Positions 46,858 to 59,129 of a DNA stretch of 64,000 nt are shown piece by piece (within the stretch, counting starts at the first letter, position 1; the number at the start of each line of letters is the position of its first letter). Both the position numbers and the translations under genes were made by a program. Origin of the DNA: Cyathus striatus. Lineage: Eukaryota; Basidiomycota; Agaricomycetes; Agaricales; Nidulariaceae. The stretch is taken from positions 744,001-808,000 of the forward strand of contig JAOVFP010000017.1 in the NCBI GenBank assembly GCA_025738555.1. The letters run 5' to 3'. The notes under the pieces were generated by a model that worked only from the letters and a program-made list of their open reading frames with translations, was not told the origin of the DNA and did not search any database.

Positions 46858-47060
46858 TTGTACTTATATTGCCTATTGTGAGGCATAATAAGTGTTCATA
46901 AGTTTGGTACAATAAAAAAGCAAACTTACTTGTACTTATATTACCCATTGTGAGGCATGATAAGTGTTTATAAGTTTGGTACAATGGCAAAGCACACTTA
47001 CTTGTACTTATATTGCATAGTATGAGAATGATAAGTGTTCATAAGTTTTACAGAAATTAA
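46858..47060. repeat. 72-bp tandem repeat, about 2.8 copies
   Basis: Units start tacttatattgc and contain gtgaggcatgataagtg and cataagtttggtacaat, each followed by an A-rich spacer and aaacttacttg. They diverge by a few substitutions. Confidence 0.75.
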
Positions 47061-47878
47061 CCACTGTTATGAATTTAAGACATTAATCAATTTTAGCCAA
47101 ATTTTAGCATACTATACTAGCTATACTTAAAGCAAGCCAATTCCATTTCAGAGAATTTCATCTTGAGCACTTTGCATCAAGTTTAATTCCATATTATGAA
47201 ATTATATGTGTTCTATATGTATTACATTTAAAGGCTGAAGTCATACATCACAATATACACATGTACAATACTTTCTAGTATGATTAAATTGTAGTTAAGA
47301 GCCAATATCATAGTGGGGGAACACATAATATAAGTAGCCCACATCATTTTTAATTGAGGGAAACATATGGTACACACAAGTTAGATGTTACCATAGCATT
47401 GTATGAACCAAGTACAAACATTAAAGGTTTAAACGGTTAAGTTCAAAGGCAAGTGAGAAAGTTAGCACGTGATCGATTCACTGTGTTTGGTCTTGATTGT
47501 ATCACGTGCATGTTGAACTTGACATGTCGTCGTACACTCCTTTCAATTCCCCCACCTCACCTTCATTCCTCTCCCTCCTTCCCCTGCCTGTCACTTTGGC
47601 CTGTTCATTTGGTAAACTCTGGCTTCTACTTTGAGATCTGACTCATATATGTGCTCCTCTGCTTCCCTGCTACCCTTATCTTACACCTGTCTCTCACATG
47701 CTGTGCAAGTCTGCATCTCTGCCCATCGTATAACTGGTATTGACAATCTTTCTTTGGTATGTATTTGAGTTGTCTTCCTTTTAAGTGTATGCTTATCATG
47801 TACAGGAGCACTACAGTTGCTGTCATTCAATGAGTGGTACTGCTGGATGATGGAGAGGGGGGGATATGGGTGGATATG

Positions 47879-47958
47879 TGGGGCTGGATGTTGTGGGGCT
47901 GGGTGTTGTGGGGCTGGATGTTGTGGGGCTGGGTGTTGTGGGGCTGGATGTTGTGGGG
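47879..47958. repeat. 15-bp minisatellite, about 5 copies
   Basis: Units ggggctggatgttgt and ggggctgggtgttgt alternate. A shorter related stretch around 47,995-48,015 repeats the flanking gatatgtggggctgg. Confidence 0.85.
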
Positions 47959-48920
47959 TGAGTGGTACTGCTGGATCATGGAAATAGAGGGATATGTGGG
48001 GCTGGATATTGTGGAGTGCATAATGTTATATCTTCAGTGGATTGTTGTAATTAGATATGTTATTTATATCTGTAACCACTTAGTTGTAATACAATAATAA
48101 TATATAATTAACTGACACCTATTATACTGTACTGAGTGAAAGCAAAGTGTCCTTATAAGCATCAATTTATGTGCATATTACACTTTAAATGAACTTCTCA
48201 GTCCTTATCTGAACTATAATTGTGCAGATAAGGTACTAAAATGTACTTATTTTTTCGAAATAAGTAGGGGGGCCTCACTATTTTACCTTATTGTCCTTAG
48301 AGTCCTTATTTTAACTATTTTCTACTTATAATGATGAGGGTAGAAGGGGAGGGACTGTCTAGGGGACAGAGAAGAGATGAGGGATGAGGGATAAGGCACA
48401 CGCACGAGGATTCGAAAATCCCAAAAAGGAGATTTTTTGAACCCTTAACACCAATAACTTTTACCCCTCCTAAATTCAATGAGTTGGACCGGTCGTAGTC
48501 CGGAAGCTGAACCATCTTTTGCCAAGATCACGCTTAACGTCACATGACTGGTGTGGGGTATCTTGTCAAAGATGGTCCGGTCAAACTGGTTGGGTTTTAA
48601 ACATAGCATTTGTTATCTCTCATGTATTTGTGTCTCCCCTTGGTCCCTCCTTCCTCTACCTTAATAAAATGTATCATAGTCACTTTAGAATACTCAAAAA
48701 TGTCTTATCACACGAAATAATCAAAGAAAAGCCCGGATATCAACATAGCAAAGTCTTGGACAAGTATAATAATAATGTTTCAATATCAATTCAATATCAC
48801 TCAATTTCAAAGGATAAATGTAATTATGTCTCACATAACATTCAAATAGTGACCATTTGTCGACATAGGGCATAAGCATACAAATATACATGGGGACGAA
48901 GCAAATTCTGTATGTTGAAC

Positions 48921-50244
48921 CCCAGTGAAAAATGGACGTATTGGAATCGAGTGGGAATTAAGCGTGGTCGAGTGTGGTCGAGCAGGATTGAGCCAGATCA
49001 AGCTGAATCGAGTACAAATTACAAATGAATAAGAATCACGCACCACTTCCTTTCTTAGATCTACTCATGCACTTATGGTTACCATTTTCTTTGAGTATGT
49101 ATCCGCTCTATTACTCATTTTCCTAGGTGTGTTCAATTGTACAAATGTACCTACCTTTTGACTTAGTCTCTTTCAAATTCTTGAAGAAGTTATTTGTTTG
49201 TCTCAACATCGTTTTCAAGAATTTTAAGCTCAGACCAAACTCAGAGATCGAGTTACAAGCGCGTCGTGTTGGTCCGTGCACAGATAACTTCTTTGTCTCC
49301 TACTGCTTCCATCTCCTTCCCTCCTTCCCTCCCTCCCCCCTTCCCCTGCCTCCACCCCTACCCTCCTTCTCCCTCTTCTGGCCCCTCCCCTCCTCCTCCA
49401 CTTTAGGCTCTTCCTCCACTCCTTCTCACTACTCGCTGTGCTGACCTCTTCACAGATGCAGCATGGCAATGCAGTAACTGACGACTTACCAGTTGCTAAC
49501 CAACTCAAACTTTCGTTGGTATACTTAAACTGGTGCACGCTTCGACTCCAGCGTTTATTGTATTCTAACGCTCGCGCATATAGCAAGGGATAGTGGTTGG
49601 GTTTGGTGTTGGAAAGAGGTCATCAGGTATGCGGCTGGATACTCTGGCGTTAATGTTACTAACGGTTGTGTTTATTTAGAGTGCTGAATTGCCATCTCGT
49701 TACCGACATGTTAGAGACAGCAGCGCTGCAGTTTTGGTATCCCACCAATTTCTTTGGTTCCATAGATGGGTACGTTGTATTGCTTGTAGCTAATCTATCT
49801 AAAGTGACTAACATTCATACTATAGCAGCTTTTGTTTTGAGAACATTGAGCCGGAGTCTGCACCTGGAGATGTTACACACATCGGTGGTAGGGGGAGGAG
49901 ATGGAGTGGACCTGGTGTAGGTGGGGGAGCACGCGGGGGAGGGAAAGAGGGGGGGGGGGGGTGTATTTAGTGTATCTACGAGTTGTACTCGATTGTACTC
50001 GATTAGATTTTAATATAATTTATTGAGCTTCATAAAACAAGTAATATTAAAATAAAATAGCTAATGAATACAAATCAAATGCACTCAACCGGACTCAATT
50101 TAAATCGAGTATAAACGAGTATATGGTCAAATTGTAAGGGAAATCGATTTTTTATGATTTTCTTGATCCAGCTCGATTCTGCTCGCTCACACTCGATTCC
50201 CACTCGATTCCCACTCGATCCCAATACATCCACTTTTCACTGGG
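48921..50244. mobile_element. 1.3-kb TIR element, non-autonomous, inside the inverted-repeat structure
   Basis: Inverted ends CCCAGTGAAAAATGGACGTA and, from the right, CCCAGTGAAAAGTGGATGTA, followed on both sides by repeats of tcgagtgggaa. A 7-bp direct repeat GTTGAAC flanks it (48914-48920 and 50245-50251). No transposase was seen. A C/T-rich stretch at 49,310-49,430 is low complexity. Confidence 0.75.
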
Positions 50245-50465
50245 GTTGAACGTTCGTAAGAAACGGTACGTTTAAACCCCGACCAGTTTGACCGGTCGTC
50301 CTATCAACGAGATAGGCCACGCAAGTCATATGACGATAGCGTGATCTCGTTCCCAGGATAGGATGACCGGCCCTCCGGTCTAGACCGGTCGGTATATCGA
50401 CACGATACAATCGTTCATATCACGTGAACGCAGTCTCACGATACCGACTGGCCACCGGTTTAGAT

Positions 50466-53070
50466 TTGAGCGACCGCCCGGTGCCGACCGTTCTTCGTTG
50501 ACTTCGACTTGCTACTACAACATTCACAGACTCTAACGGCTGTATATTACATCTGAAACAACTCTACATGGAATATACTTGAAGGATAACCTTAGGGGGA
50601 ACAGCCCATACACCCAACACACATGTATGGTACGTGTTCCGTACGCGCACCCCTCACTCAGTCTCCCCACACCATGCCAGTCACCTCAAGCCCACCTTCG
50701 TCATAGCACTCGAGTTGAAATGACAAATAAACACCCGTACCATTGCCCTCGCGTTCCGCTAAACTCGAAGTCGAACACACATCCCTCTGCTCTCCCCAGT
50801 CCCCACACCAAAACAATCAACATATCAAGTGGCACATTAACGATCCATCAAGACGGGAACTAGTACACCTACGTATACAGACCCCCAGGCTTCGCGTTTA
50901 GGTGCGATAAAGCTTCGCCAGTATTCCGTTAGGCTGTCACTTTTGGATGGGAGGTTGAACGAGGATGTATGGGATATTGCGAATGAGCTGGTTATGAAAC
51001 GTTGGCCCATGAGTTCGTTGTAGTATGCGTTACCCATTCTCATTTCCTCCTCTTTTGATCTTTCTTACTAGGTGCGCTGTTTCTGCGCCTTCACTGCGCA
51101 AACAGTCTGAGGGGTCAGAACTTCTGACCGCAGGGGTAGTCCCTCCGTTCGCGCACCTCGAATACGGAGCAGGATAACGCTGCAGCTTCCTCTTCCTCCC
51201 GTTTATTACCCTGTATCTTCTCCTTGTCGGGTTTCTGTTCGATTTCTCGACTTCGTTCAAGTCATTTGTTACGAGAACCGTGTCACGCTGCACGAACGAT
51301 CCCTACCACCGACACTACTTCATGCAGATACGTGGACCAGAGCGACTCACGTTCTACGGGATCCTTGTGCACTCCATTGTCTCTCGACTATCACCAGCTG
51401 CACAATCCCGCCTAAAATCCTGAATTTTATCGACCACACTGCACGACATGTTTTAGTTGTCGCTCAGTGGGATGTATGTCCCTAGAAGGCAAACTAGGGG
51501 GTTCGGGATCTGATAATCGATAAACAGTGTCTGCATATGGATGTCATGTGGGGGCTACTACCAACTCCAACTCTGAAATCGAGCACTTACTCCCATCTTC
51601 AGACGGACTACGTCCAGCACGCTGTACTGCGTTTGAGGCAGGAGCGCAAACCAGCGAAGCAGCTGTGGTACCACTAACTGCGAGTATCTGCGTATGGGAA
51701 ACTTCTACACCACACTACCTACTGCGATTCGTGCTCGAGCGTCGCTGACGCGCTGATGCGTCGGCATCCTCCGAATCCTTACAACGATCGGATTGGGGTG
51801 ATGTCTGCTGCCGGCTCCGACTGGGCCGTCGCCCGACTTCGACGACCCCCAATCTCAAACTAAGCATCTATACGGTGCATCTTCGGATAGAGTGTGTTAC
51901 ACCCTGGCTCACATTCATGTGCGCAAGCTAGCGGAGGAGGTAGGGTATCAGGCAGTGTTAGTATCTGTGCATCAGCAACTACTGCACCGTGCCACATCAC
52001 ATCACCACTTGCTGCTGTCCAGGTTCGTGCTCGAACGTGGCTGAGACGCTGAGTAACCGACATTCGTCTTCTATGCATCAGATTGGGACGATGGCTGTAC
52101 GTCCTGTACCCTATTATACTGCGAAATTCGGAGGCATTGTGCAGTAAGCGAGTACTTCTACTTCTCCGCAACAAGCGCCCATCTCCTCCCCCTCCGTCTC
52201 ACTCTCGCTAGTACACGCTGATTCATTCATACATATCCTACAGTAGCGGCCGTCATTGGTCAACAAACCGCCGAAATCGGAGCCGTGATTCAGAAGATCG
52301 ACCTGAGTAGCTGGAGTTAGTTGTGGCGGTGAGGCGAACTCGGGGCTGTTATTTCGTTTTCACGAGTTTTGAATGGGGTTATGGATGACGCCTGGTGGTT
52401 GATACGATGCAAGGGGAGAGGGATGGTATGTGTAAGGGATTGGGGCAGCGTGGAGATCGACTTGACATTCGCCCACGCAGGATGTTGAGAGACTTCACCT
52501 TGCGGGGGAAGCCTTTAACGTTAGATACACCATGTATCATCGTGAAATATATATGTCTACAGGCTGTTGCTGAACATGTCGTCATGTTAGATCAAGCACC
52601 TTACTACAAGGAGGAGTAAAAGCCGGTTGGTGACGAATACTTACGGATTCAATGTAACTGGTGATTAATATCCAGCGCGAGTACCTTACACTATTCGAGT
52701 TCTCCATGCTAAAATGATGATAGAATATGACGCGAAGGAAGAGGGAACGCTAGGAGCTGTTGATGGTCAAGTGTGGGGTTGGGCTGGGAAGAGCACATAC
52801 CCGGAATTATATCACTGAGTTAGCTTTCAATCGACGTCGACAAATGGAAGGCAAGCGTGCAGATAAGAATGTGATGCACATCAACCTACGTCGACTGAAC
52901 TTTAAGTGTGTACCACATGGGTACAACATGGCAGTCACCTGCTACCAATCACCCTAACTGATAGGGCCTGATAATAAATAGCATGCGTGAACGTCTACAC
53001 ATTTCACAGAAGGGTAAGGCTGTTAAAATCTAAAATTAGACCGATTATGAATGCTGTACCACACGTTGGG
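50466..53070. other. Intergenic, no gene recognised
   Basis: Several open frames under 105 codons occur on both strands, none with a recognisable domain or splice pattern. Two diverged copies of a stretch with gttcgtgctcgaacgt/gattcgtgctcgagcgt and tcggattggggtgatg/cagattgggacgatgg lie around 51,650-51,820 and 51,950-52,100, suggesting an old local duplication. Confidence 0.35.
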
Positions 53071-53080
53071 GTATATAAAG
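53071..53080 (+). promoter_or_regulatory. TATA box of the NB-ARC/TPR gene
   Basis: GTATATAAAG stands 50 bp before the start codon at 53,130, which lies in the favourable context CCAAAATGG. No other strong TATA motif is nearby. Confidence 0.6.
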
Positions 53081-53129
53081 CACGCTCTAATCAATCAGCT
53101 TGAATGACCCATCAAATCACACTGCCAAA

Positions 53130-56100
53130 ATGGACCCCTCACACGGAATCGTACCCAAGGAATCTGGAACAGGCAGCGGACCGTTTGCGGGTGCTCATGA
53201 CTTTGTAATCCAGAATGCTGTTCTGAATGAGTATAGGACAATTAATACTCAGGTAGTTCACACAATGCCTCATTGAAATTTTCAACTCTGGTCTTACAGA
53301 TCCTGCCCCACTTTACAGAATCTGATCTATAATGAACCACTTTCCCCACTTCAATCTGCTGCGGCCCGGACCTCTCGATATTTTGTTGGTCAAGAAGAGC
53401 ACCTTGAAAAACTTCATGAATACTTTAGACCTGGCAATACTTCTGAGAGAAAAATGTTTTTGTTGCATGGAATGGGTGGAATTGGAAAGACCCAAATTTG
53501 CATGAAATTTAATGATGAGATGGCTGGCCAGTAAGCATATATATTTATATCATCACCATATATAAAAGACTAAAAATTGTGATAGATATGCCTATACCTT
53601 TTGGATTGATGCAACATCAATGGATACAATTGTTCAAAGTCTCAAAGAAATATATAAGATGACTTCTACTTCAAGAACTTATGCATCTTCTTTCTCTTCT
53701 GCTGTTATGCTTAACTGGATTTCCAACCTTAAATCTGAATGGCTCATGATCTTTGACAATGCTGATGGCTCTCCTGAACTGGTTGAAAAGTTTCTCCCAC
53801 CTGGAAATGTGGGGAATATTTTGATTACAAGCAGAAATCCAGCTTTAAGAAGAATTACAACACATAAGAACTCTCTAGAGGTATCTGAAATGAGTGAAGA
53901 GGTGGCCATTGACCTTCTTTTCAAAACAAGTGGAGTTGACAAGAACCCAAAACAATACTTGGATGAATTAAAAACTATAGTTCAGAAATTACATTACTTA
54001 CCATTGGCCATTGATATGGCTGGAGCTTATATAGCTCAGGTTCAATGTGAATTTGATGATTTTATAAAACTCTATGATAAATATAGACCCAAGATCTTGA
54101 ACCATGAAAAATATAAAGGTGCTTCAGGATACAACAAATCAGTGTATAAGACTTGGGAAATTTCATTTCAAACCATATTGGATATGTCAAATGACAAAGA
54201 AAAAAAGGGCAGCAAAGCAGCAGCAACATATGCTACAATACTTTTAAACATTTGTGCATTTTTTCACTATGAAAAGATATCTGAATTGATGTTTGAGAGA
54301 GCTGCAAAGAACTATTCAGTGAACAAAGACATGTACATAAATGATAATATACCATTATATTTACCCTCAATGGATGTTAAAATTTTAAATATGAATGAAT
54401 ATGGAGAGTGGGATGACTGGATATTTATGGAGAGCATTGAACTTCTTCTTTCATTTTCATTAATAAAGAAAACCAGAACAAAATCATTATATAGTATACA
54501 CCCACTGGTGCATACATATTGTCAAGATAGATTATCTATTGATGAAAAATGGTTATGGAATCTAAATGCTAAAGCAATAATAGTAAGCTCAGTTTCAACA
54601 GAACACACTGCAGAGGAATATATGTACATAAGTAATCTACTGCCTCACATTCTTGAAACTTTAGAAAGTGATAAAAAAATAAGCAAAAATTATTATTATG
54701 ATGATATATTCAGAATTTTAGCAATCTTATTAAATTGTAATGGAAAATATAACTTGGAAGAAGAATACAGAGTTAAAATTGTCTATATACATCTTGAGGA
54801 ACTAGTAGGAGAAGTTGGAAATATATCAATGGGTTTAGGATTCATGAATGAAATGTACCTAAAGTCAATCAAGGAGATGGATAAAGATATTACATTTAAA
54901 TTAAATGAAACACTATCAATAATTGCTGAGCTTGCATTGACATACTGGTATCTGGGAAAATGGGCAGATGCTGAGCAGTTGCAAATTCAGGTGCTGGATA
55001 TGAGTGAAAGAATTCTTGGCAAGGAGCATCCAAGCACACTCTCAAGTATGAGTAACTTGGCAAAAACTTTCTCAGTCCTAGGAAAGTGGGCAGATGCTGA
55101 GCAGTTGCAAATTCAGGCGCTGGATATGAGTGAAAGAATTCTTGGCAAGGAGCATCCAAACACAATCAGAAACATGAATAACTTGGCAAAAACTTTCTCA
55201 GACCTAGGAAAGTGGGCAGATGCTGAGCAGTTGCAAATTCAGGTGCTGGATATGAGTGAAAGAATTCTTGGCAAGGAGCATCCAGACACAATCAGAAACA
55301 TGAATAACTTGGCAAAAACTTTCTCAGTCCTAGGAAAGTGGGCAGATGCTGAGCAGTTGCAAATTCAGGTGCTGGATATGAGTGAAAGAATTCTTGGCAA
55401 GGAGCATCCAGACACAATTAGAAACATGAATAACTTGGCAAAAACTTTCTCAGACCTAGGAAAGTGGGCAGATGCTGAGCAGTTGCAGATTCAGGTGCTG
55501 GACATGAGTGAAAGAATTCTTGGCAAGGGGCATCCAAGCACACTCTCAAGCATGAGTGACTTGGCAAAAACTTTCTCAGACCTAGGAAAGTGGGCAGATG
55601 CTGAGCAGTTGCAAATTCAGGTGCTGGATATGAGTGAAAGAATTCTTGGCAAGGAGCATCCAGACACAATTAGAAACATGAATAACTTGGCAAAAACTTT
55701 CTCAGACCTAGGAAAGTGGGCAGATGCTGAGCAGTTACAGATTCACACCCCCAGCACATGGGGCTCCAAAAATTCTGGTACCAGTTCTAAGAGCCTAGAG
55801 CATCCCAGTTCAGGACAGCCAGGTTCTAATGAGGTTACTACTCAAACTCCAACTTCTGTACAAGGTAAGGTAGTGTTCTAGTAACTGTTGCAAATATTGA
55901 ATATGTGCAGATGGTAATGTCACATACATATCTGGACAATCCCTTTTTTTTGCAGAATGCGCAATTGAACACGCCAAGAAGAATGAAGATAAAATATGCT
56001 CCGTTTTTGCGGGCTTAGGAATCGGGTCCGAGTTGTACACCATTTCAGCAGGATTCAACGAGCTTCTTATTAGGGAGGGGGGTGCACGTTTGGAAGAGAT

Positions 56101-57556
56101 CCATATATGCATTGGCGCATCACCACAAATCGACTTCAAGTTAGTGAACTTCCCTGATTTTTTGACCTCTCTTGGGAAGATATTTTCCCCATTCCCCGGT
56201 TCTGTATATGTGGGTGATGACAAACCCGTCCCGACGCCTGTTTTCAATGATGAAGGCGACGAGTGGAATTTTGATGATATGGTAATGGATCGGCTTTATA
56301 AACACCATTCCGAAGGGCCAGGGCCAATCATTATCACTTTTAATGACTGCGAGCAAGAGAAACCAAAGCCAGGAAATAGTGCAATGGGGGGTTCAAATTC
56401 TGTGGGGGGAAGCTCTTCAGCGGGTGGGGGTTCGGGACAAGGGACCAGCCCTCCTTCTGATCCCAGTGGCAGCAGAAATGCAGGCGACAACGGCAATGAA
56501 GGTGAAGACGAAGATGGTGGCGATGGCGATCCGGAAGATCCAGGGAAATCCAAAGAACCTCTGAAACCCCCCCGGATATCCTTCACGATGGTTGCATACA
56601 TTTCGAAAGGAATGACCGAATACGAGGATGACTTGGCATTTGCAGCACTAACCATGGAAACAATGTTTACTATATGCGTGAGTGCTTAATTTACGATGTA
56701 AATGGACTAACTGAAATTGGCTAGAAAATAGTTTGAGAAAGAAGACGAACTTTGTACCATTGATTTCTCACGACTAAAGGTTCAACAACCGATACTGCCC
56801 GATACCTCGCGTCGCGGACCGTACCAACTGTCCAATGTCATTGTAAAGGTGAACTCCCGGTACGAAGACGCAATTGTCAAAGCTGAGCGAGTGCGAACTA
56901 CTCCAGAGCGATCGAGAGAGATGCAACGCACAAAGATCAATGGGAAATCCGCTTTACGTGAATTAGATGCGGGAATCGAAGTGGGACTACAGCCTAAGGG
57001 CACTGTCACTTTCAAAGGTCAAAAAGGAAGTAACACGTCAACTCAGGATCAGGTAATACTGAATACTTCTCCTGTAACCGTCGAAGACCATGAAGGAGTG
57101 GCATCATGGATCTACCAAATTGACGACGAACAACATAAGAAGGTTGGAGTAAATTTTCCAGATGAACAACTTCCGAAAGTTTCATTCGAGTTCTGGGAAG
57201 CTCCGGAGATTCCAAAAAAATTTAAGGTCATCGTTGAATCATTCTGGAAGATTCCTTCTGACATTGGTTCGGCCTACATTTCGTTTTCAAATGTTTACCA
57301 CAAAGGAGAACTCGAAGCACCTTACAGTGCTACGAAGAGTACGCATCAAAAAACTAAGCATTATGCATGGATAAACGGCCTTAGGAAAGAAGGCCGTCTT
57401 CAAGCAAATGGTGAAGCGGAAGTGGTCCTTACACCATCATTCCAAGTTATACCTGGCAATGACTCTGTTGAGGACAAGGCGACCAAGTGGTATCAGAAGT
57501 GGAGGTTCGGTCCGTGGCGTAAAGGAAGTAGCTCGTTGACGCCAATCGTGGAATAG
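53130..57556 (+). CDS. NB-ARC/TPR receptor-like protein fused to a family B C-terminus (B3)
   Basis: Five exons (53130-53252, 53319-53530, 53586-55864, 55956-56677, 56732-57556) with agreeing phases encode 1,386 residues. The N-terminus contains GPFAGAHDFVIQ, like a short motif I recall from mushroom NACHT/NB-ARC proteins. The NB-ARC region has a P-loop GMGGIGKT (92-99), a kinase-2-like LMIFDNADG (165-173), ILITSRNP near 190, LPLAIDMAG near 250 and an MHD-position HPLVHTYC near 417. Six and a fraction 42-residue TPRs of the kinesin-light-chain type occupy about 568-832. After a linker, residues 872-1386 match B2 over two exons with the same intron position and phase. NB-ARC/TPR proteins act as nucleotide-switched sensors in fungi; the B part could be effector or bait. 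I see no frame break. Cytosolic location is inferred. Confidence 0.85.
54952..55747 (+). repeat. 126-bp tandem repeat coding the TPRs
   Basis: Six full units and a partial seventh unit are almost identical in DNA. Each encodes LGKWADAEQLQIQ, LDMSERILGK and a variable HPSTLSSM or HPDTIRNM stretch before NLAKTFS. The last unit is cut after LQI, exactly where family B sequence begins. The near identity implies recent expansion or homogenisation. Confidence 0.95.
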
Positions 57557-58625
57557 AGTAGTTAGCAATGTGATCAGAGACTGAATATGTACTTAGCTGG
57601 TTGAAATGAAGTTATATGTTGACTCTTCCTGTTGAATTGGTTGTTCAGAAACTCGATGGGTACGAAGTGCATGCAAAAGATAAGCCAGAAAGGGAGGTAG
57701 ATGTCCTAAGCCTGTACACCCAGAGTATATACATTGGCAATGTTAACCGAGGGATGGCACCACGCGTACTCTCACGTTTCCAGAGCCCAGACAAAAGGTA
57801 AGGTACGGAATGGAAATAAATTGGGCAAAGGTTAACAGAAAAATAAGGGTAGGGTAATAGAGGTATAATAAAATAGAGACTATGTTTGAACAAAAGAATT
57901 GAATAAAATGGCTTACCACTCCCAATAATCTTCGAACCGATACATAACGACGACGACTATCTCTTGACGTTACCACACAGCACACGATGTTGGAGAAGAC
58001 GGCGGTCTACTCTCCCAAAAGTAGCGGTGCAGTGGACTAAGCTGAAAGCTAGACAATGCGTGGTTGGTGGCGGGGTGCTCTGTCATCGGCACCGGCGGTC
58101 GGAATATTGGAAGTGGAAAAAAAGATGAAAAATTCTAGAGAGTTATCGTAGCGTAAAGATGGGGGGGAAGAAAGCGGATAAATAAAGGAAAAGAAAGGTC
58201 GAGAGGAAGATTGAATAAAAACGAACGGTATATAGATAAGCCCAACGCTTCCACGCAAGTCCCTGTTCCTTCCACCAATCGACGTGTCGTAAGATGACAG
58301 TATACATCCGATCACTTCATATCTCTTGAGGACGAAACGATAAGCTCGAGCGTAAGGCAAGGAAAGGGGTGTTGACGATGGGAGTTGGGACGGTGCGTAA
58401 CATTAAGCCCTAGTATCTTGAGCCGTCCAATGGTCACATAAGGAGTGCCTTGACGAGACCGAGAACATCTTGTATTTCCTAAGTATGAAAAGCAGAAGCC
58501 TAGAGACAGAGAAAACGAAAGAAGTAGTGAGTAGTAAAGGAAAGCTAGTAGCCAAGACGCGTTGAGGTGCAAGTTGAAGCGGAACGCGACAGCGTACAGG
58601 CGAGTCACGTGTTGTTTGGCAACAA
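57557..58625. repeat. Conserved downstream tail of family B, copy 3
   Basis: Colinear with 18,580-19,660, through gacgcgttgaggtgcaag and gagtcacgtgttgtttggcaa. This copy preserves the small downstream frame (57,616-57,801). A minus-strand GTAAG donor at cccactcccaat/cttac is conserved in all three tails. Confidence 0.75.
57616..57801 (+). CDS. Possible small downstream gene, open only in the B3 tail
   Basis: ATG 57616 opens 61 codons (MLTLPVELVVQKLDGYEVHA, then a basic stretch) and reaches a GTAAGG donor-like site at its end, so it could be a first exon. In the B2 tail the same frame stops at codon 7, and in the B1 tail a deletion breaks it. It may be the relic of a gene next to the ancestral B gene. 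No domain is recognisable. Confidence 0.25.
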   Translation: MLTLPVELVVQKLDGYEVHAKDKPEREVDVLSLYTQSIYIGNVNRGMAPRVLSRFQSPDKR

Positions 58626-59129
58626 GAGTATCTATGTACGTCATGTTTACGGAATTTCATCTAGGCGGCTAGGAATTGGTAGTCAGGTTAACTGTCTGTG
58701 GGTCCCAGTTCTTTCGTTCTTAGCTTCCTACACGTCGTCGACTACACATCCCACCCGCTTTGTTTCATTCTCTGCTGTCGTTCGTCTGTATGGTCCTGAA
58801 TGTGAATTTCGGCTGCCGACTGCGGTCACGGTGTTTGGTCTTAATCGTGTTGGTTCTTTAATCCTCATTCTTTCATCCTCGAAGGCTTTTTGTTTTCGAC
58901 CGCAAGCCACCACGCAGCAGAGTCCAAAATGAATAAAAGTAAAAAATACATTCCACAATACTAGTACTAAAAAATAAATTCGTAAAGTCGTATCTATTGA
59001 AACGTTCAGTAGACGAAAAAGAGTCTTTCACGCGAAACATAAACTAAAAGGGTCCCGAGATAATCACTACAATTCCTGATTTTCCTTCCATTCCTTCCTC
59101 CATCCTCAAATCTCAATTTCTCTTAACGA
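58626..59129. other. Intergenic between B3 tail and CFEM gene
   Basis: No supported gene; contains the 3' flank of the minus-strand CFEM gene. Confidence 0.4.

Larger units (their letters stand above)
45921..50465. repeat. Nested inverted-repeat structure of about 4.5 kb
   Basis: Outer arms of about 95 bp at 45,921-46,015 and 50,370-50,465 are near-perfect inverted copies (taccgaccggtc, cgtgatatgaacgattgt, ctgcgttcacgtg). Inside, arms at 46,490-46,620 and 48,345-48,490 are inverted copies (caaaaaatctcctttttggg), and arms at 48,490-48,610 and 50,262-50,390 are another pair (gtcaaactggt, gatcacgct). Several arms share a GACCGGTC core. No transposase is recognised. Target duplications are not clear for the outer three pairs. 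Confidence 0.75.

Noticed and set aside
51000..52620. Several frames of 60-105 codons
   Set aside because: No domain, no splice consistency, and similar chance frames occur on both strands.
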